A DNA stretch of 64,000 bases, from the NCBI RefSeq assembly GCF_002105755.1, contig NZ_CP020821.1:4216001-4280000 (forward strand), written 5' to 3'. Shown in pieces: positions 20,211-29,617 of the stretch (position 1 is the stretch's first letter; the number at the start of each line of letters is the position of its first letter). The DNA comes from Mycobacterium colombiense CECT 3035 (GTDB taxonomy: Bacteria; Actinomycetota; Actinomycetes; Mycobacteriales; Mycobacteriaceae). Both the position numbers and the translations under genes were made by a program. Below the pieces are notes generated by a model. That model saw only the letters and a program-made list of their open reading frames with translations, was not told the DNA's origin and made no database searches.

Positions 20211-22064
20211 ATGACAACGTCCGAGGCCTGCGGGCCCACCGAGGTACCGCAGGACGTCGACATCGACGCGATGCGGGTCAAGTACGCCCAGGAGCGTGCG
20301 AAGCGCCTGCGCAAGGATGGCGGTGCGCAGTATCTCGAACTCGACGGTGACCTGGCCGGCCTCTACGAGGTGGACCCGTACACCCCGGTGGCCGACCGCC
20401 GTCGGATCGATGAGGACATCGAGGTCGTGGTGCTCGGTGGTGGGTTCGCAGGGTTGTTGTCGGGTGCGTACCTGAAAAAGGCTGGTGTGCAGGATGTTCG
20501 GGTCATCGACATGGCCGGGGACTTCGGCGGTGTGTGGTATTGGAACCGCTTCCCGGGCATCCAGTGCGACAACGACGCTTACTGCTATGTCCCGATGCTC
20601 GAAGAACTCGAGTTCCTGCCGAGCAAGAAGTTCGCCGACGGTGCCGAGATCTTCGCGCATTGCCAGGCCATGGGCAAACACTTCGACCTCTACGACGGCG
20701 CGATCTTCTCCACCCAGGTCGAGACCATGCGCTGGGACGAGGAGATCAAGCGCTGGCGGCTGACCACCAACCGCGGCGACGACATCCGCGCGCGGTTCGT
20801 GGTGATGGCGCAGGGCTCGTACAACAAGCCGAAGCTGCCCGGCATCCCCGGCATCAAGGAGTACCTAGCCGCCGGCGGCCACGCGTTCCATTCCGCGCGC
20901 TGGGACTACGACTACACCGGGGGCGATGCCAACGGCGGTCTGCACAAGCTCGCGGACAAGCGCGTCGCACTCGTAGGCACGGGGGCTACCGGCGTTCAGC
21001 TGGTGCCGCATCTCGGCCGGGATGCCCAGCAGCTCTTCGTGTTCCAGCGCACCCCGTCGTCGGTGGACATGCGCGCCAACACGCCCACCGATCCGGCCTG
21101 GGCGGCGACCCTGCAGCCCGGTTGGCAGGAGGAGCGTAAGCGCAATTTCCACAACTGGTCACCGTTTGTCGGGGTGGTGTTCGGTGAACCGGATCTGGTG
21201 TGTGACTTCTGGACCGAATTGGGCCGCAACATGACCGCCCGGATTGCTGCAAGCCCAGATCCCGCCTCGCTCGGGATCGAGGAGATCATGAGGATCCGGG
21301 AGGAAGAGGACTTCAAGATCATGGAGCGGCTGCGGAGCCGCGTGGCCGCCCTGGTCGACGATCCCGAGACCGCCGAGGCACTCAAGCCGTACTACCGCTT
21401 CATGTGCAAGCGACCGTGCTCGAGCGAGACGTACCTGCCGGCGTTCAACCTGCCCAACGTGACGTTGGTGGACGTGGCGGAATCCAAGGGCGTGGAGCGC
21501 CTGACGGAGAAGGGCATTGTCGCCAACGGCGTTGAGTACGAGGTCGATTGCGTGGTATTCGCAAGTGGATTCGAGATCTCCACCGAGATCAGCCGCCGCT
21601 TCGCGGTCGACGTCATCGAGGGCCGCGGCGGGCTATCGCTGTTCGAGTACTGGCACGACAAATACCAGACGCTGCACGGCATGACCACCCGCGGCTTCCC
21701 CAATCAGTTCTTCACAGGCTTCATCCAGGGCGGCGTCTCGGCCAACACCACCGCGATGTTCGAGCAACAGGCCGAGCACATCGCCTACATCATCGCCGAG
21801 GCGCAGAGACGCGGCGCGACCACCGTCGAACCCAGTCAGGAGGGCCAAGACGGCTGGGTCCGGACGGTCGCCGAACTCGCGATCGATAACTCCGCCTTCG
21901 AGATGTCTTGCACGCCTGGCTATTACAATAACGAAGGCCAGGGTGGCGCCAAGGACAATGGTGCGTTCCTCGGCGATTTCTACTCGCCGGGCTTCTACGC
22001 CTTCGGTGACCTGATCGCCGAGTGGCGCTCCAGGGGTGACCTGGAAGGCCTCGAGCTTTCGTGA
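20211..22064 (+). CDS. FAD-dependent Baeyer-Villiger-type monooxygenase
   Basis: 617-residue flavoprotein. First Rossmann motif GGGFAG (residues 76-81), the BVMO-like fingerprint GHAFHSARWD (~223-232) and the second, NADPH-binding Rossmann motif GTGATG (256-261). The long N-terminal extension and FGGVWYWNRFPG segment match the cyclopentadecanone/phenylacetone-type BVMO group. Catalyses oxygen insertion next to a ketone to give an ester or lactone, cytoplasmic, NADPH-dependent (family knowledge). Starts 5 bp after the Rieske gene; its TGA overlaps the next GTG by 4 nt. Could also be an N-hydroxylating relative, but the WD fingerprint favours BVMO. Confidence 0.87.
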   Translation: MTTSEACGPTEVPQDVDIDAMRVKYAQERAKRLRKDGGAQYLELDGDLAGLYEVDPYTPVADRRRIDEDIEVVVLGGGFAGLLSGAYLKKAGVQDVRVIDMAGDFGGVWYWNRFPGIQCDNDAYCYVPMLEELEFLPSKKFADGAEIFAHCQAMGKHFDLYDGAIFSTQVETMRWDEEIKRWRLTTNRGDDIRARFVVMAQGSYNKPKLPGIPGIKEYLAAGGHAFHSARWDYDYTGGDANGGLHKLADKRVALVGTGATGVQLVPHLGRDAQQLFVFQRTPSSVDMRANTPTDPAWAATLQPGWQEERKRNFHNWSPFVGVVFGEPDLVCDFWTELGRNMTARIAASPDPASLGIEEIMRIREEEDFKIMERLRSRVAALVDDPETAEALKPYYRFMCKRPCSSETYLPAFNLPNVTLVDVAESKGVERLTEKGIVANGVEYEVDCVVFASGFEISTEISRRFAVDVIEGRGGLSLFEYWHDKYQTLHGMTTRGFPNQFFTGFIQGGVSANTTAMFEQQAEHIAYIIAEAQRRGATTVEPSQEGQDGWVRTVAELAIDNSAFEMSCTPGYYNNEGQGGAKDNGAFLGDFYSPGFYAFGDLIAEWRSRGDLEGLELS

Positions 22065-23014
22065 GCGAGTTGAGATTCGACGACCGCGTCGCCGTGGTGA
22101 CCGGAGCCGGTCGCGGGCTGGGCCGCGCCTACGCGCACCTGCTCGCCTCGCGTGGCGCGAAGGTGGTCGTCAACGACGCCGGCGGCGGCCTCGACGGCGA
22201 CGGGACCGACTGCGGGCCGGCCGAACAGGTCGTCGCCGAGATCACCGCGGCCGGGGGCGAGGCCGTCGCATCCGGCGCGTCGGTGGCCACCCGCGACGGC
22301 GGGCAGGAGATCATCCGGACGGCGGTCGAGCGCTACGGCCGCATCGACGTCCTGATCCACAACGCCGGCAACGTCCGTCGCGGCTCGCTCAAGGAGATGA
22401 GCTACGAGGACTTCGACGCCGTGCTCGACGTGCACCTGCGCGGCGCCTTCCACGTCGTGCGGCCGGCCTTTCCGCTGATGTGCGAGGCGGGCTACGGCCG
22501 CGTCGTGCTGACCTCGTCAATCGGGGGCTTGTACGGAAACCACAACGTGGCCAACTACGCCGCCGCCAAGGCCGGCGTGATCGGGCTGTCCAACGTCGTC
22601 GCGCTCGAAGGTGCCGCCGAGGGCGTGCGGTGCAACGTGATCGTGCCGGCCGCGGTGACCCGGATGGCCGAGGGCATCGACACCTCCGCGTACCCGCCGA
22701 TGGGCGCGGAGCTCGTCGCGCCGGTGGTGGGCTGGCTCGCTCACGAATCGTGTTCGGTGACGGGCGAATTGTTCATCGCGCTGGCGGGCCGCGTGGCGCG
22801 GGCGGTCATCGCGGAGAGCCCGGGCGTGAGCCGGCCGTCGTGGACCATCGACGAGGTCGGCGGCCACCTGGATGCGATCCGCTATGTCGAGGCGCCGCTG
22901 ATTTTCCCGGTGGTCCCGGACGGACACAACGAGCACATCCGCTACAGCTTCGAACTGGCGCAGAGGTCAAACGAAGTACATGGCTCAACCGACCAGGGAG
23001 CGCTCAATGGTTAG
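22061..23014 (+). CDS. Short-chain dehydrogenase/reductase (MFE-2-like)
   Basis: 317-residue SDR resembling the (3R)-hydroxyacyl-CoA dehydrogenase domain of multifunctional enzyme type 2: TGAGRGLGRAYAHLLASRGAKVVVNDAGG at the N-terminus (VVNDxGG is characteristic), HNAGNVRRGSL, catalytic TSSIGG and NYAAAKAG, then a C-terminal extension with IAESPGVSRPSWTIDEV. Start GTG 22061 overlaps the upstream stop (GTGA). Likely acts on a CoA-linked or cyclic hydroxyl intermediate. It runs 8 nt into the CaiB gene. Confidence 0.87.
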   Translation: MSELRFDDRVAVVTGAGRGLGRAYAHLLASRGAKVVVNDAGGGLDGDGTDCGPAEQVVAEITAAGGEAVASGASVATRDGGQEIIRTAVERYGRIDVLIHNAGNVRRGSLKEMSYEDFDAVLDVHLRGAFHVVRPAFPLMCEAGYGRVVLTSSIGGLYGNHNVANYAAAKAGVIGLSNVVALEGAAEGVRCNVIVPAAVTRMAEGIDTSAYPPMGAELVAPVVGWLAHESCSVTGELFIALAGRVARAVIAESPGVSRPSWTIDEVGGHLDAIRYVEAPLIFPVVPDGHNEHIRYSFELAQRSNEVHGSTDQGALNG

Positions 23015-24170
23015 CCCGACGGGCCCGATGGCCGGCGTGCGCGTGATCGACCTCACCGCGATGGTAATGGGCCCGTACTGCACGCAGATCATGGCCGACA
23101 TGGGCGCCGACGTGATCAAAGTCGAACCGCCGCAAGGGGATAACACCCGCTACATCTCGGTGGGCCCGGCGCCGGGCATGAGCGGGGTGTTCGTCAACGT
23201 CAACCGGGGCAAACGCAGCATCGTGCTGGACCTGCAGACCGACGCCGGATCGCGCGCGCTGCGCGCCCTCGTCGAGACCGCGGACGTGTTCATCCACTCG
23301 ATGCGCGCCAAGGCGATCGCCAAGCTCGGCTTCGGCTACGACGACGTCGCCGCGATCAATCCGGCCGTCGTCTACACCAATTGCTACGGATACGGACGGC
23401 GCGGGCCCGACCGCGACCGTCCCGCCTACGACGACACGATCCAGGCCGAATGCGGACTGCCGGCGGTGCAACAGCAACTGACCGGCGAGGCCGACTACGT
23501 CGGAACCATCATGGCCGACAAGATCGCCGGTCTGACCGCGCTGTACGCGACGACGATGGCGCTGTTCCACCGCGAGCGCACCGGACAGGGGCAGGAAGTC
23601 GAGGTCGCCATGTTCGAGACCATGGCGTCGTTCATGCTCGTTGAGCACGCCAACGGCGCCCTGTTCGACCCCCCGCTTGGGCCGGCGGTGTACCCACGCA
23701 CCGTGGCGCCCAATCGCCGACCGTACCGGACCAGCGACGGCTACATCGCCGCGCTGATCTACAACGACAAGCACTGGAACGCCTTCATGAAAGCCGTCCA
23801 GCCGCCGTGGGCCAGCGAGCTGTATTCGACGCTGGAACAGCGCGCCCGCGAGATCGACACCGTCTACGGGCTGGTCGCCGAGACCATGAAGGAGCGCACC
23901 ACCGCCGAGTGGCTGCAGCTGCTGCGCGAACTCGAGATACCGGCCGCACCGCTGAACACGCCCGGCGCGCTGTTCGACGACCCGCACCTGAACGCCGTCG
24001 GCATGTTCGAGACGGTGGACAGCCCGCACGGACCGGTGCGCTTCCCCGGCGTGCCCACCTGGTTCTCCCAGACACCGGGGCGCGTCGCCGGGCCCGCACC
24101 CGAACTCGGCGCACACACCGCCGAGATACTCGACCAACTCGGGCTGGCCGTCGACGCCAACCCGGGATAA
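23007..24170 (+). CDS. CaiB/BaiF-family (class III) CoA-transferase
   Basis: About 387 residues with the family opening PMAGVRVIDLTAMVMGPYCTQIMADMGADVIKVE, the NRGKRSIVLDL segment, the GYGRRGPDRDRPAYDDTIQAE motif and DPHLNAVGMFETVDSPHGPVRFPGVP at the C-terminus. Start ATG 23007 is preferred (GGGAG 7 nt upstream; residues then align with family N-termini); an in-frame ATG at 22980 would add nine residues inside the SDR gene. The usual catalytic Asp position would lie near residues 155-160. It moves CoA between carboxylates and may work with the TPP enzyme and aldehyde dehydrogenase that follow (inference). Confidence 0.9.
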   Translation: MVSPTGPMAGVRVIDLTAMVMGPYCTQIMADMGADVIKVEPPQGDNTRYISVGPAPGMSGVFVNVNRGKRSIVLDLQTDAGSRALRALVETADVFIHSMRAKAIAKLGFGYDDVAAINPAVVYTNCYGYGRRGPDRDRPAYDDTIQAECGLPAVQQQLTGEADYVGTIMADKIAGLTALYATTMALFHRERTGQGQEVEVAMFETMASFMLVEHANGALFDPPLGPAVYPRTVAPNRRPYRTSDGYIAALIYNDKHWNAFMKAVQPPWASELYSTLEQRAREIDTVYGLVAETMKERTTAEWLQLLRELEIPAAPLNTPGALFDDPHLNAVGMFETVDSPHGPVRFPGVPTWFSQTPGRVAGPAPELGAHTAEILDQLGLAVDANPG

Positions 24171-24214
24171 CGCTCGCTCAACGAAATGTATTGCTAGTAG
24201 AGGAGTTTCCGATA

Positions 24215-25927
24215 ATGGCCGTGCCGGTTTACAAACGCATCCTCGACCTGTTCGAGGCCGAGGGAGTGAACACGATCTTCGGTATCCCCGACCCGAATTT
24301 CGTGCACATGTTCGCCGAGGCCGACGCCCGCGGATGGTCGGTGGTCGCGCCGCACCACGAGCTGAGCGCGGGATTCATGGCGGAGGCTGCCTCGCGGATG
24401 ACGGGCAAGCCCGGCCTGTGCATCGGCACGCTCGGCCCCGGCATGGCCAACATCGCCGGAGCGATCCAGTGCGCCCTGGTGGAGAACTCACCGGTGATCT
24501 TCCTGGGCGGCCAGCGCGCCCGCATCACCGAGCGCCGGGTCCGGCGCGGGCGCATCCAATTCGTGCGCCAGGAGCCCCTTTTCGCGTCGTCCGTCAAGTA
24601 CAGCGCGTCCATCGAGTACGCCGACCAGACCGACGAGATCGTCCACGAGGCGATCCGCCGGGCCATGTCCGGCACCCCCGGCCCGGCCTACATCGAGTAC
24701 CCGTCGCACGTCATCCTCGAGGAGCTCGACGTTGCCGATCCGCTGCCGCCGCATCGGTACCGCCTGGTCAACCAGGGAGCGGGCGCGCCCGAGATCGCCA
24801 AGGCCGCGAGCCTGATTCGGGAAGCGAAGAGCCCGATTCTGTTGGTGGGCCACGGCGTGCACACGTCGCGCACCGGTCCTGCGGTCAAGGAGCTCGCCGA
24901 CCTGATGGCCTGCCCGGTCATCCAGACCTCCGGCGGTACCTCGTACATCCCGGGACTGCAGGATCGGACCTTTCCCTACCTGTTCTCCCCGGCCGCCAAC
25001 GAGGCGGTCGAGCAATCCGACCTGTGCGTCGCGCTGGGAACCGAACTCGGCGAGCCCATGCACTACGGCCGGACCCAGCATTGGGCAGACAACGATGCGA
25101 ATCGCAAATGGGTGTACGTGGAGCAAGACCCGGCCGCCATCGGCGTCAACCGCCAGTTCGACGTGCCACTCGTCGGCGACCTGCGTGGCGTCGTGCCGCA
25201 GCTCGTCGAGGCGCTCCGGGACACGCCGCGCGTCGCGTCGCCCAACCTGGAGAGGTTGGTCAAGGCCGACGCCGAGGAGCTCGCGCAGCTCGCCGAAAGC
25301 GCACCGGCGGGACGTTCGCCGATTCATCCGGCCCGCTACGTCGTCGAGGCCACCAAGGCGTTCAACGACCTCGAGGACGCCATCCTGGTGCGCGACGGCG
25401 GGGCGACGGTCATCTTCCAGTGGACGTACTCGCAGTCCAAGCCACGCGACGTGATCTGGAACCAGAACTTCGGGCACCTCGGTACGGGGCTGCCCTATGC
25501 GATCGGCGCCTCGGTCGCCGAGGGCGGTAAGCGCCCGGTCATGCTCCTGACCAGCGACTCGGCGTTCCTGTTCCACATCGCCGAGCTGGAAACCGCTGCG
25601 CGGCAGAATCTTCCGTTGGTGTGCGTGGTGGGCGTGGACCACCAGTGGGGGCTGGAGGTGGGTGTCTACAAGCGCACCTTCGCCCAGCCGTCACCGCAGC
25701 CCGGCGTGCACTGGAGCAAGGACGTGCGGATGGACAAGATCGCGGAGGGCTTCGGCTGCCACGGCGAGTACGTCGAGAAGGAAGACGAGATCGGGCCTGC
25801 CATCGCCCGCGCCTATGCCAGTGGCAAAGTCGGTGTGGTGCACGTGTGCATCGACCCGAAGGCCAATTCCGAGGAGATGCCCAAGTACGACCGATTCCGC
25901 ACTTGGTACGCAGAAGGAACCCAATAA
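24215..25927 (+). CDS. Thiamine-diphosphate-dependent enzyme (acetolactate synthase/2-hydroxyacyl-CoA lyase-like)
   Basis: 570 residues in the three-domain TPP-enzyme layout: PYR domain with catalytic Glu (E49 in PHHELSAGFMAEAASRMTG), central domain (ILLVGHGVHTSRTG), and PP domain around residues 360-550. The cofactor-anchoring GDG motif is replaced by SDS (near residue 446, MLLTSDSAFLFHIAELETA) and the partner Asn region reads VDHQWG, so Mg/TPP binding is atypical although the aspartate is kept. ATG 24215 after GAGGAG. Candidate C-C bond cleaving or forming step, e.g. 2-hydroxyacyl-CoA lyase-type chemistry producing an aldehyde for the next gene product; benzoylformate-decarboxylase-like activity is an alternative. 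Confidence 0.83.
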   Translation: MAVPVYKRILDLFEAEGVNTIFGIPDPNFVHMFAEADARGWSVVAPHHELSAGFMAEAASRMTGKPGLCIGTLGPGMANIAGAIQCALVENSPVIFLGGQRARITERRVRRGRIQFVRQEPLFASSVKYSASIEYADQTDEIVHEAIRRAMSGTPGPAYIEYPSHVILEELDVADPLPPHRYRLVNQGAGAPEIAKAASLIREAKSPILLVGHGVHTSRTGPAVKELADLMACPVIQTSGGTSYIPGLQDRTFPYLFSPAANEAVEQSDLCVALGTELGEPMHYGRTQHWADNDANRKWVYVEQDPAAIGVNRQFDVPLVGDLRGVVPQLVEALRDTPRVASPNLERLVKADAEELAQLAESAPAGRSPIHPARYVVEATKAFNDLEDAILVRDGGATVIFQWTYSQSKPRDVIWNQNFGHLGTGLPYAIGASVAEGGKRPVMLLTSDSAFLFHIAELETAARQNLPLVCVVGVDHQWGLEVGVYKRTFAQPSPQPGVHWSKDVRMDKIAEGFGCHGEYVEKEDEIGPAIARAYASGKVGVVHVCIDPKANSEEMPKYDRFRTWYAEGTQ

Positions 25928-25955
25928 GCGCCGCGACTACGGAAGAGTGCAAGCT

Positions 25956-27382
25956 ATGCGCGAATACCTGAAGTTCTACATCGACGGACAGTGGGTCGAC
26001 CCGGTGCGGCCCAACCCCTTCGACGTCGAGAACCCGGCGACCGAACAGGTTTCCGGGAGGATCTCGCTGGGATCGGCGGCCGACGTCGACGTGGCGGTGC
26101 AGGCCGCCAGGCGGGCCTTCGCCGGCTGGTCGCAGAGCACCCGCGAGCAGCGCCTGGACCTGTTGCAGGCCATCCTCGCCGAATACCAGAAGCGCGCGGA
26201 CGATCTCGCCGCGGCGGTCACCGAGGAGATCGGCGCGCCGCCCTCGCTGGCCGCGGGGCCGCAGGTGTTTCTCGGCATCGGTCACCTCACCACCGCGATC
26301 GACGCGCTGAAGAACTTCGCATTCGAAGAACACAAGGGGGCGACGCTGATCGCCAAGGAACCGATCGGTGTCTGCGGGCTGATCACGCCCTGGAACTGGC
26401 CGATCAACCAGGTCGCGGTCAAGGTCTATCCGGCGCTGGCGACCGGCTGCACCGTCATCCTGAAACCCTCTGAGGTGGCGCCGTATTCGCCCTACATCTT
26501 CGCCGAGATCCTCGATGCGGCGGGGGTGCCGAACGGGGTGTTCAACCTCGTCAACGGCGACGGCTCGGGCGTCGGCATCGCGCTGGCGAGCCATCCCGAC
26601 GTCGACATGGTGTCCTTCACCGGCTCGACCCGCGCCGGGGTCGAGGTGGCGAAGCTTGCCGCCCCTACCGTGAAACGGGTGACCCAGGAGCTCGGCGGCA
26701 AGAGCCCCAACATCGTCCTGGACGACAGCGGCTTCGCCGAGGGCGTCAGCGCCGGGGTGGCCAACATGATGCCGAACTCCGGGCAGAGCTGTAACGCGCC
26801 GTCGCGCATGCTGGTCCCGAATTCCCGGATGGACGAGGCCATCGCCGTCGCGCGCGAGGTCGCCGAGAACGTCGCGGTGGGCAGCGGCGACGCGACGGCG
26901 ATCGGGCCGGTGGCGTCCCGGGCGCAGTTCGAGAAGGTGCAGCGCCTGATCCAGCAGGGCATCGACGAGGGCGCGACCGTGGTCGCCGGGGCCCGGGCCG
27001 GCCGGCCGGGCTGGACAAGGGTTACTACGTCAAGCCGACCGTCTTCGCGCACGTCACCAACGACATGACGATCGCCCGCGAGGAGATCTTCGGGCCGGTG
27101 CTGTGCATCCTCGGCTACGACGACCTCGACCACGCCGTCGAGATCGCCAACGACACCCAATACGGCCTCGCCGGGTTCGTTTCGGGCGCCGACCTCGACA
27201 CGGCGCGCGACGTCGCGCGCAAGATCCGCGCGGGGTGGGTGACCATCAATCACGCATTCGACATGAACGCGCCGTTCGGTGGGTACAAGCGCAGCGGCAA
27301 CGGTCGCGAATGGAGCGAATTCGGCTTTCAGGAGTACCTGGAAGTCAAGAGCACCCTGGGCTACGCGCCGGACAAGGCCTGA
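25956..27382 (+). CDS. NAD(P)-dependent aldehyde dehydrogenase, frameshifted
   Basis: Aldehyde dehydrogenase superfamily member of about 475 residues. [26 protein letters not shown], catalytic Glu in [11 protein letters not shown], catalytic Cys in [20 protein letters not shown] and [20 protein letters not shown] are all present. The frame breaks near 26990: after VVAG the sequence should read [19 protein letters not shown], but one G is missing from the GGGG/CCCGGG run, moving the rest to another frame. All catalytic residues are otherwise intact, so this is probably a sequencing error. Starts 28 bp after the TPP gene and closes the plus-strand arm. Confidence 0.9.
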
Positions 27383-27402
27383 AGCGCCGACCCGAAATCC
27401 GA

Positions 27403-27430
27403 ACGCGGCACGGCGAAAAACGCCTCGCGT
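27403..27430 (+). terminator. Possible terminator of the catabolic operon
   Basis: Interrupted hairpin 20 bp after the aldehyde dehydrogenase stop: ACGCG pairs with CGCGT and GGCG with CGCC around an AAAAA loop. No clear T-run follows. Confidence 0.35.
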
Positions 27431-27620
27431 GTCCTCCACCTGATCCCGCGTGCCCGCCTCTAGGCTGGCTTGCTGAACTCAACAGGAGGGGCAGCGACGT
27501 ATCGGCATCAACCATGGCGCCGGGCGAGATGGTAGTTACGGCGCGCTGACGGAAAGCACCGAGCCGGGCGGGTCTCGTCCCGCACCGGCTCGTGGTACTC
27601 GGCCCCGATGGGTCGCCCCG

Positions 27621-29615
27621 GTGCGCCGCGTCGGTCGGCTGGCGATCTGGGACCGGCCGGAGCGGGCCAGCGGAATCCCGGCGCTCGACGGATTGCGCGC
27701 GATCGCCGTTGCGCTGGTGCTCATCGGGCACGGCGGCATCCCCGGCGTCAGCGGCGGATTCATCGGCGTCGACGTCTTTTTCGTCCTCAGTGGATTCCTG
27801 ATCACCTCGCTGCTGCTGGACGAGCTGGGACGGACGGGCCGTATCGAGCTGACCGGCTTCTGGATCCGGCGCGCCCGGCGACTCCTGCCCGCGCTGGTGC
27901 TGATGGTCCTCACCGTGGCGGCGGCCCGCCAGCTGCTGCCCGACCGGTCGCTGACCGGGCTGCGCGACGACGCCATCGCGGCCTTCGTGTGGATGGCGAA
28001 CTGGCGGTTCGTCGCCCAGAAAACCGACTACTTCACCCAGGGCGCACCGCCCTCGCCGCTGCAGCACACCTGGTCGCTCGGGGTGGAGGAGCAGTACTAC
28101 TTCATCTGGCCGGTGCTGCTCATCGCGGTCACCCTGCTGCTCGCCGCCCGCGCCAGGCGCCGCTCGACCCGGGCCACCGTCGGCGGTGTGCGGTTCGCCA
28201 CGTTCCTGATCGCCACGGTCGGCGCGCTGGCCTCCGCGGCCCTGGCCATCGTCATGGCGTCGGACGGCACCCGCGACCGGATCTACTTCGGCACCGACAC
28301 CCGCGCGCAGGCGTTGCTGGTCGGCGCCGCGTCGGCCGCGCTGCTGGTGCGGGACTGGCCGTCGATGAACCGCGGCTGGTGCATGATCCGCACCCGGTGG
28401 GGTCGCCGGGTCGCGCGCGTGCTGCCGCTGCTGGGGCTGGCGGGACTGGCGGCGGCGACGCACTACGCCAACGGCGCCAGCGGCGAATTCCGGCACGGCC
28501 TGCTGATCGGGGTCGCGATCGCGGCGGTGATCGTGATCGCACCCGTCGCCCTGGAGCAGCGCGGCCTCGTCGCCCGCGCGCTCGCGTTGCGCCCGCTGGT
28601 GTGGCTGGGAACCATCTCCTACGGCGTCTACCTGTGGCACTGGCCAATCTTCTTGGCGCTCAACGGCGAACACACCGGGTGGTCCGGGCTGCCGTTGTTC
28701 GCCGCCCGGTGCGGCGCCACGCTGGTGGCGGCCGGCGCGTCCTATTGGCTGCTCGAACAACCCGTCCGGCGCTGGCGGCCGGCACGGGTGCCGCTGCTGC
28801 CGCTGGCCGCCGCGACCGTGGCCAGCGCCGCCGCGGTGACGCTGCTGGTGATCCCGGTCGGCACCGGGCCGGCCCTGCGCGAGGCCGGCCTACCGCCCGG
28901 CGTCTCGGCGGTCGCGGCGGTCTCGCCGTCGCCGCCCGGTGCCGGCCGGCCGCGAGATGCCAACCGGCCGTTCACCGTTTCGGTGTTCGGCGATTCGATC
29001 GGCTGGACCTGGATGCACTACCTGCCGCCGACACCAGGATTCACGTTCCTCGACCACACCGTGATCGGATGCAGCCTGGTGCGCGGCACGCCGTACCGCT
29101 ACATCGGCCAGACCCTCGAGCAGCGATCCGAATGCGACGGCTGGCCGATTCGCTGGTCGAGACAGGTCAGCCAGGATCAGCCGGACGTCGCGTTGCTCGT
29201 CATCGGCCGCTGGGAAACGGTCGACCGGGTCAACGAGGGCCAGTGGACCCACATCGGCGACCCGACCTTCGACGCGTACCTCAACGGCGAGCTCGAACGG
29301 GCGCTGACCATCGTCGGCGGCACCGGTGTCCACGTGGTGGTCGCGACCGTCCCCTACAGCCGGGGCGGTGAAAAGCCGGACGGCCGGCTCTATCCCGAGG
29401 ACCAGCCGGATCGCGTCAACCTGTGGAACACCATGTTGCGCAAGACCGTCAGCCACCACCCGAACGTGGCGATCCTCGACCTGAACAAGAAGCTGTGCCC
29501 CGACGGCGTCTACACCGCCAAGGTCGACGGCATCAAGGTGCGCAGCGACGGCGTCCACCTCACCCCCGAAGGGGTGAAGTGGCTCACGCCGTGGCTGGAG
29601 GAATCGCTGAGGTAG
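27621..29615 (+). CDS. Membrane acyltransferase (AT3/OafA type) with C-terminal SGNH domain, Rv0111-like
   Basis: 664-residue integral membrane protein. Residues ~15-400 form the acyltransferase-3 domain with many transmembrane helices: PALDGLRAIAVALVLIGHGG, GVDVFFVLSGFLITSLLL, FWIRRARRLLPAL, HTWSLGVEEQYYFIWPVLL, and WLGTISYGVYLWHWPIF. After the last helix a ~220-residue SGNH-like domain has the nucleophile block GDSIGWTW and the closing block DGVHLTPEG. Such proteins O-acylate cell-envelope glycans or glycolipids, moving the acyl group across the membrane. M. tuberculosis Rv0111 has the same architecture and genomic neighbourhood. GTG 27621 is the best start; the 27383-27620 gap before it shows only a weak hairpin and a chance 11-codon ORF. 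Confidence 0.88.
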   Translation: MRRVGRLAIWDRPERASGIPALDGLRAIAVALVLIGHGGIPGVSGGFIGVDVFFVLSGFLITSLLLDELGRTGRIELTGFWIRRARRLLPALVLMVLTVAAARQLLPDRSLTGLRDDAIAAFVWMANWRFVAQKTDYFTQGAPPSPLQHTWSLGVEEQYYFIWPVLLIAVTLLLAARARRRSTRATVGGVRFATFLIATVGALASAALAIVMASDGTRDRIYFGTDTRAQALLVGAASAALLVRDWPSMNRGWCMIRTRWGRRVARVLPLLGLAGLAAATHYANGASGEFRHGLLIGVAIAAVIVIAPVALEQRGLVARALALRPLVWLGTISYGVYLWHWPIFLALNGEHTGWSGLPLFAARCGATLVAAGASYWLLEQPVRRWRPARVPLLPLAAATVASAAAVTLLVIPVGTGPALREAGLPPGVSAVAAVSPSPPGAGRPRDANRPFTVSVFGDSIGWTWMHYLPPTPGFTFLDHTVIGCSLVRGTPYRYIGQTLEQRSECDGWPIRWSRQVSQDQPDVALLVIGRWETVDRVNEGQWTHIGDPTFDAYLNGELERALTIVGGTGVHVVVATVPYSRGGEKPDGRLYPEDQPDRVNLWNTMLRKTVSHHPNVAILDLNKKLCPDGVYTAKVDGIKVRSDGVHLTPEGVKWLTPWLEESLR

Positions 29616-29617
29616 CC

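Noticed and set aside
27514..27549. 11-codon ATG ORF before the acyltransferase
   Set aside because: AGGAGG is too far upstream (about 30 nt) and the ORF is too short to support.
27345..28760. Minus-strand 471-codon frame over the acyltransferase start
   Set aside because: Shadow frame, low complexity; the plus-strand protein has clear AT3 motifs.
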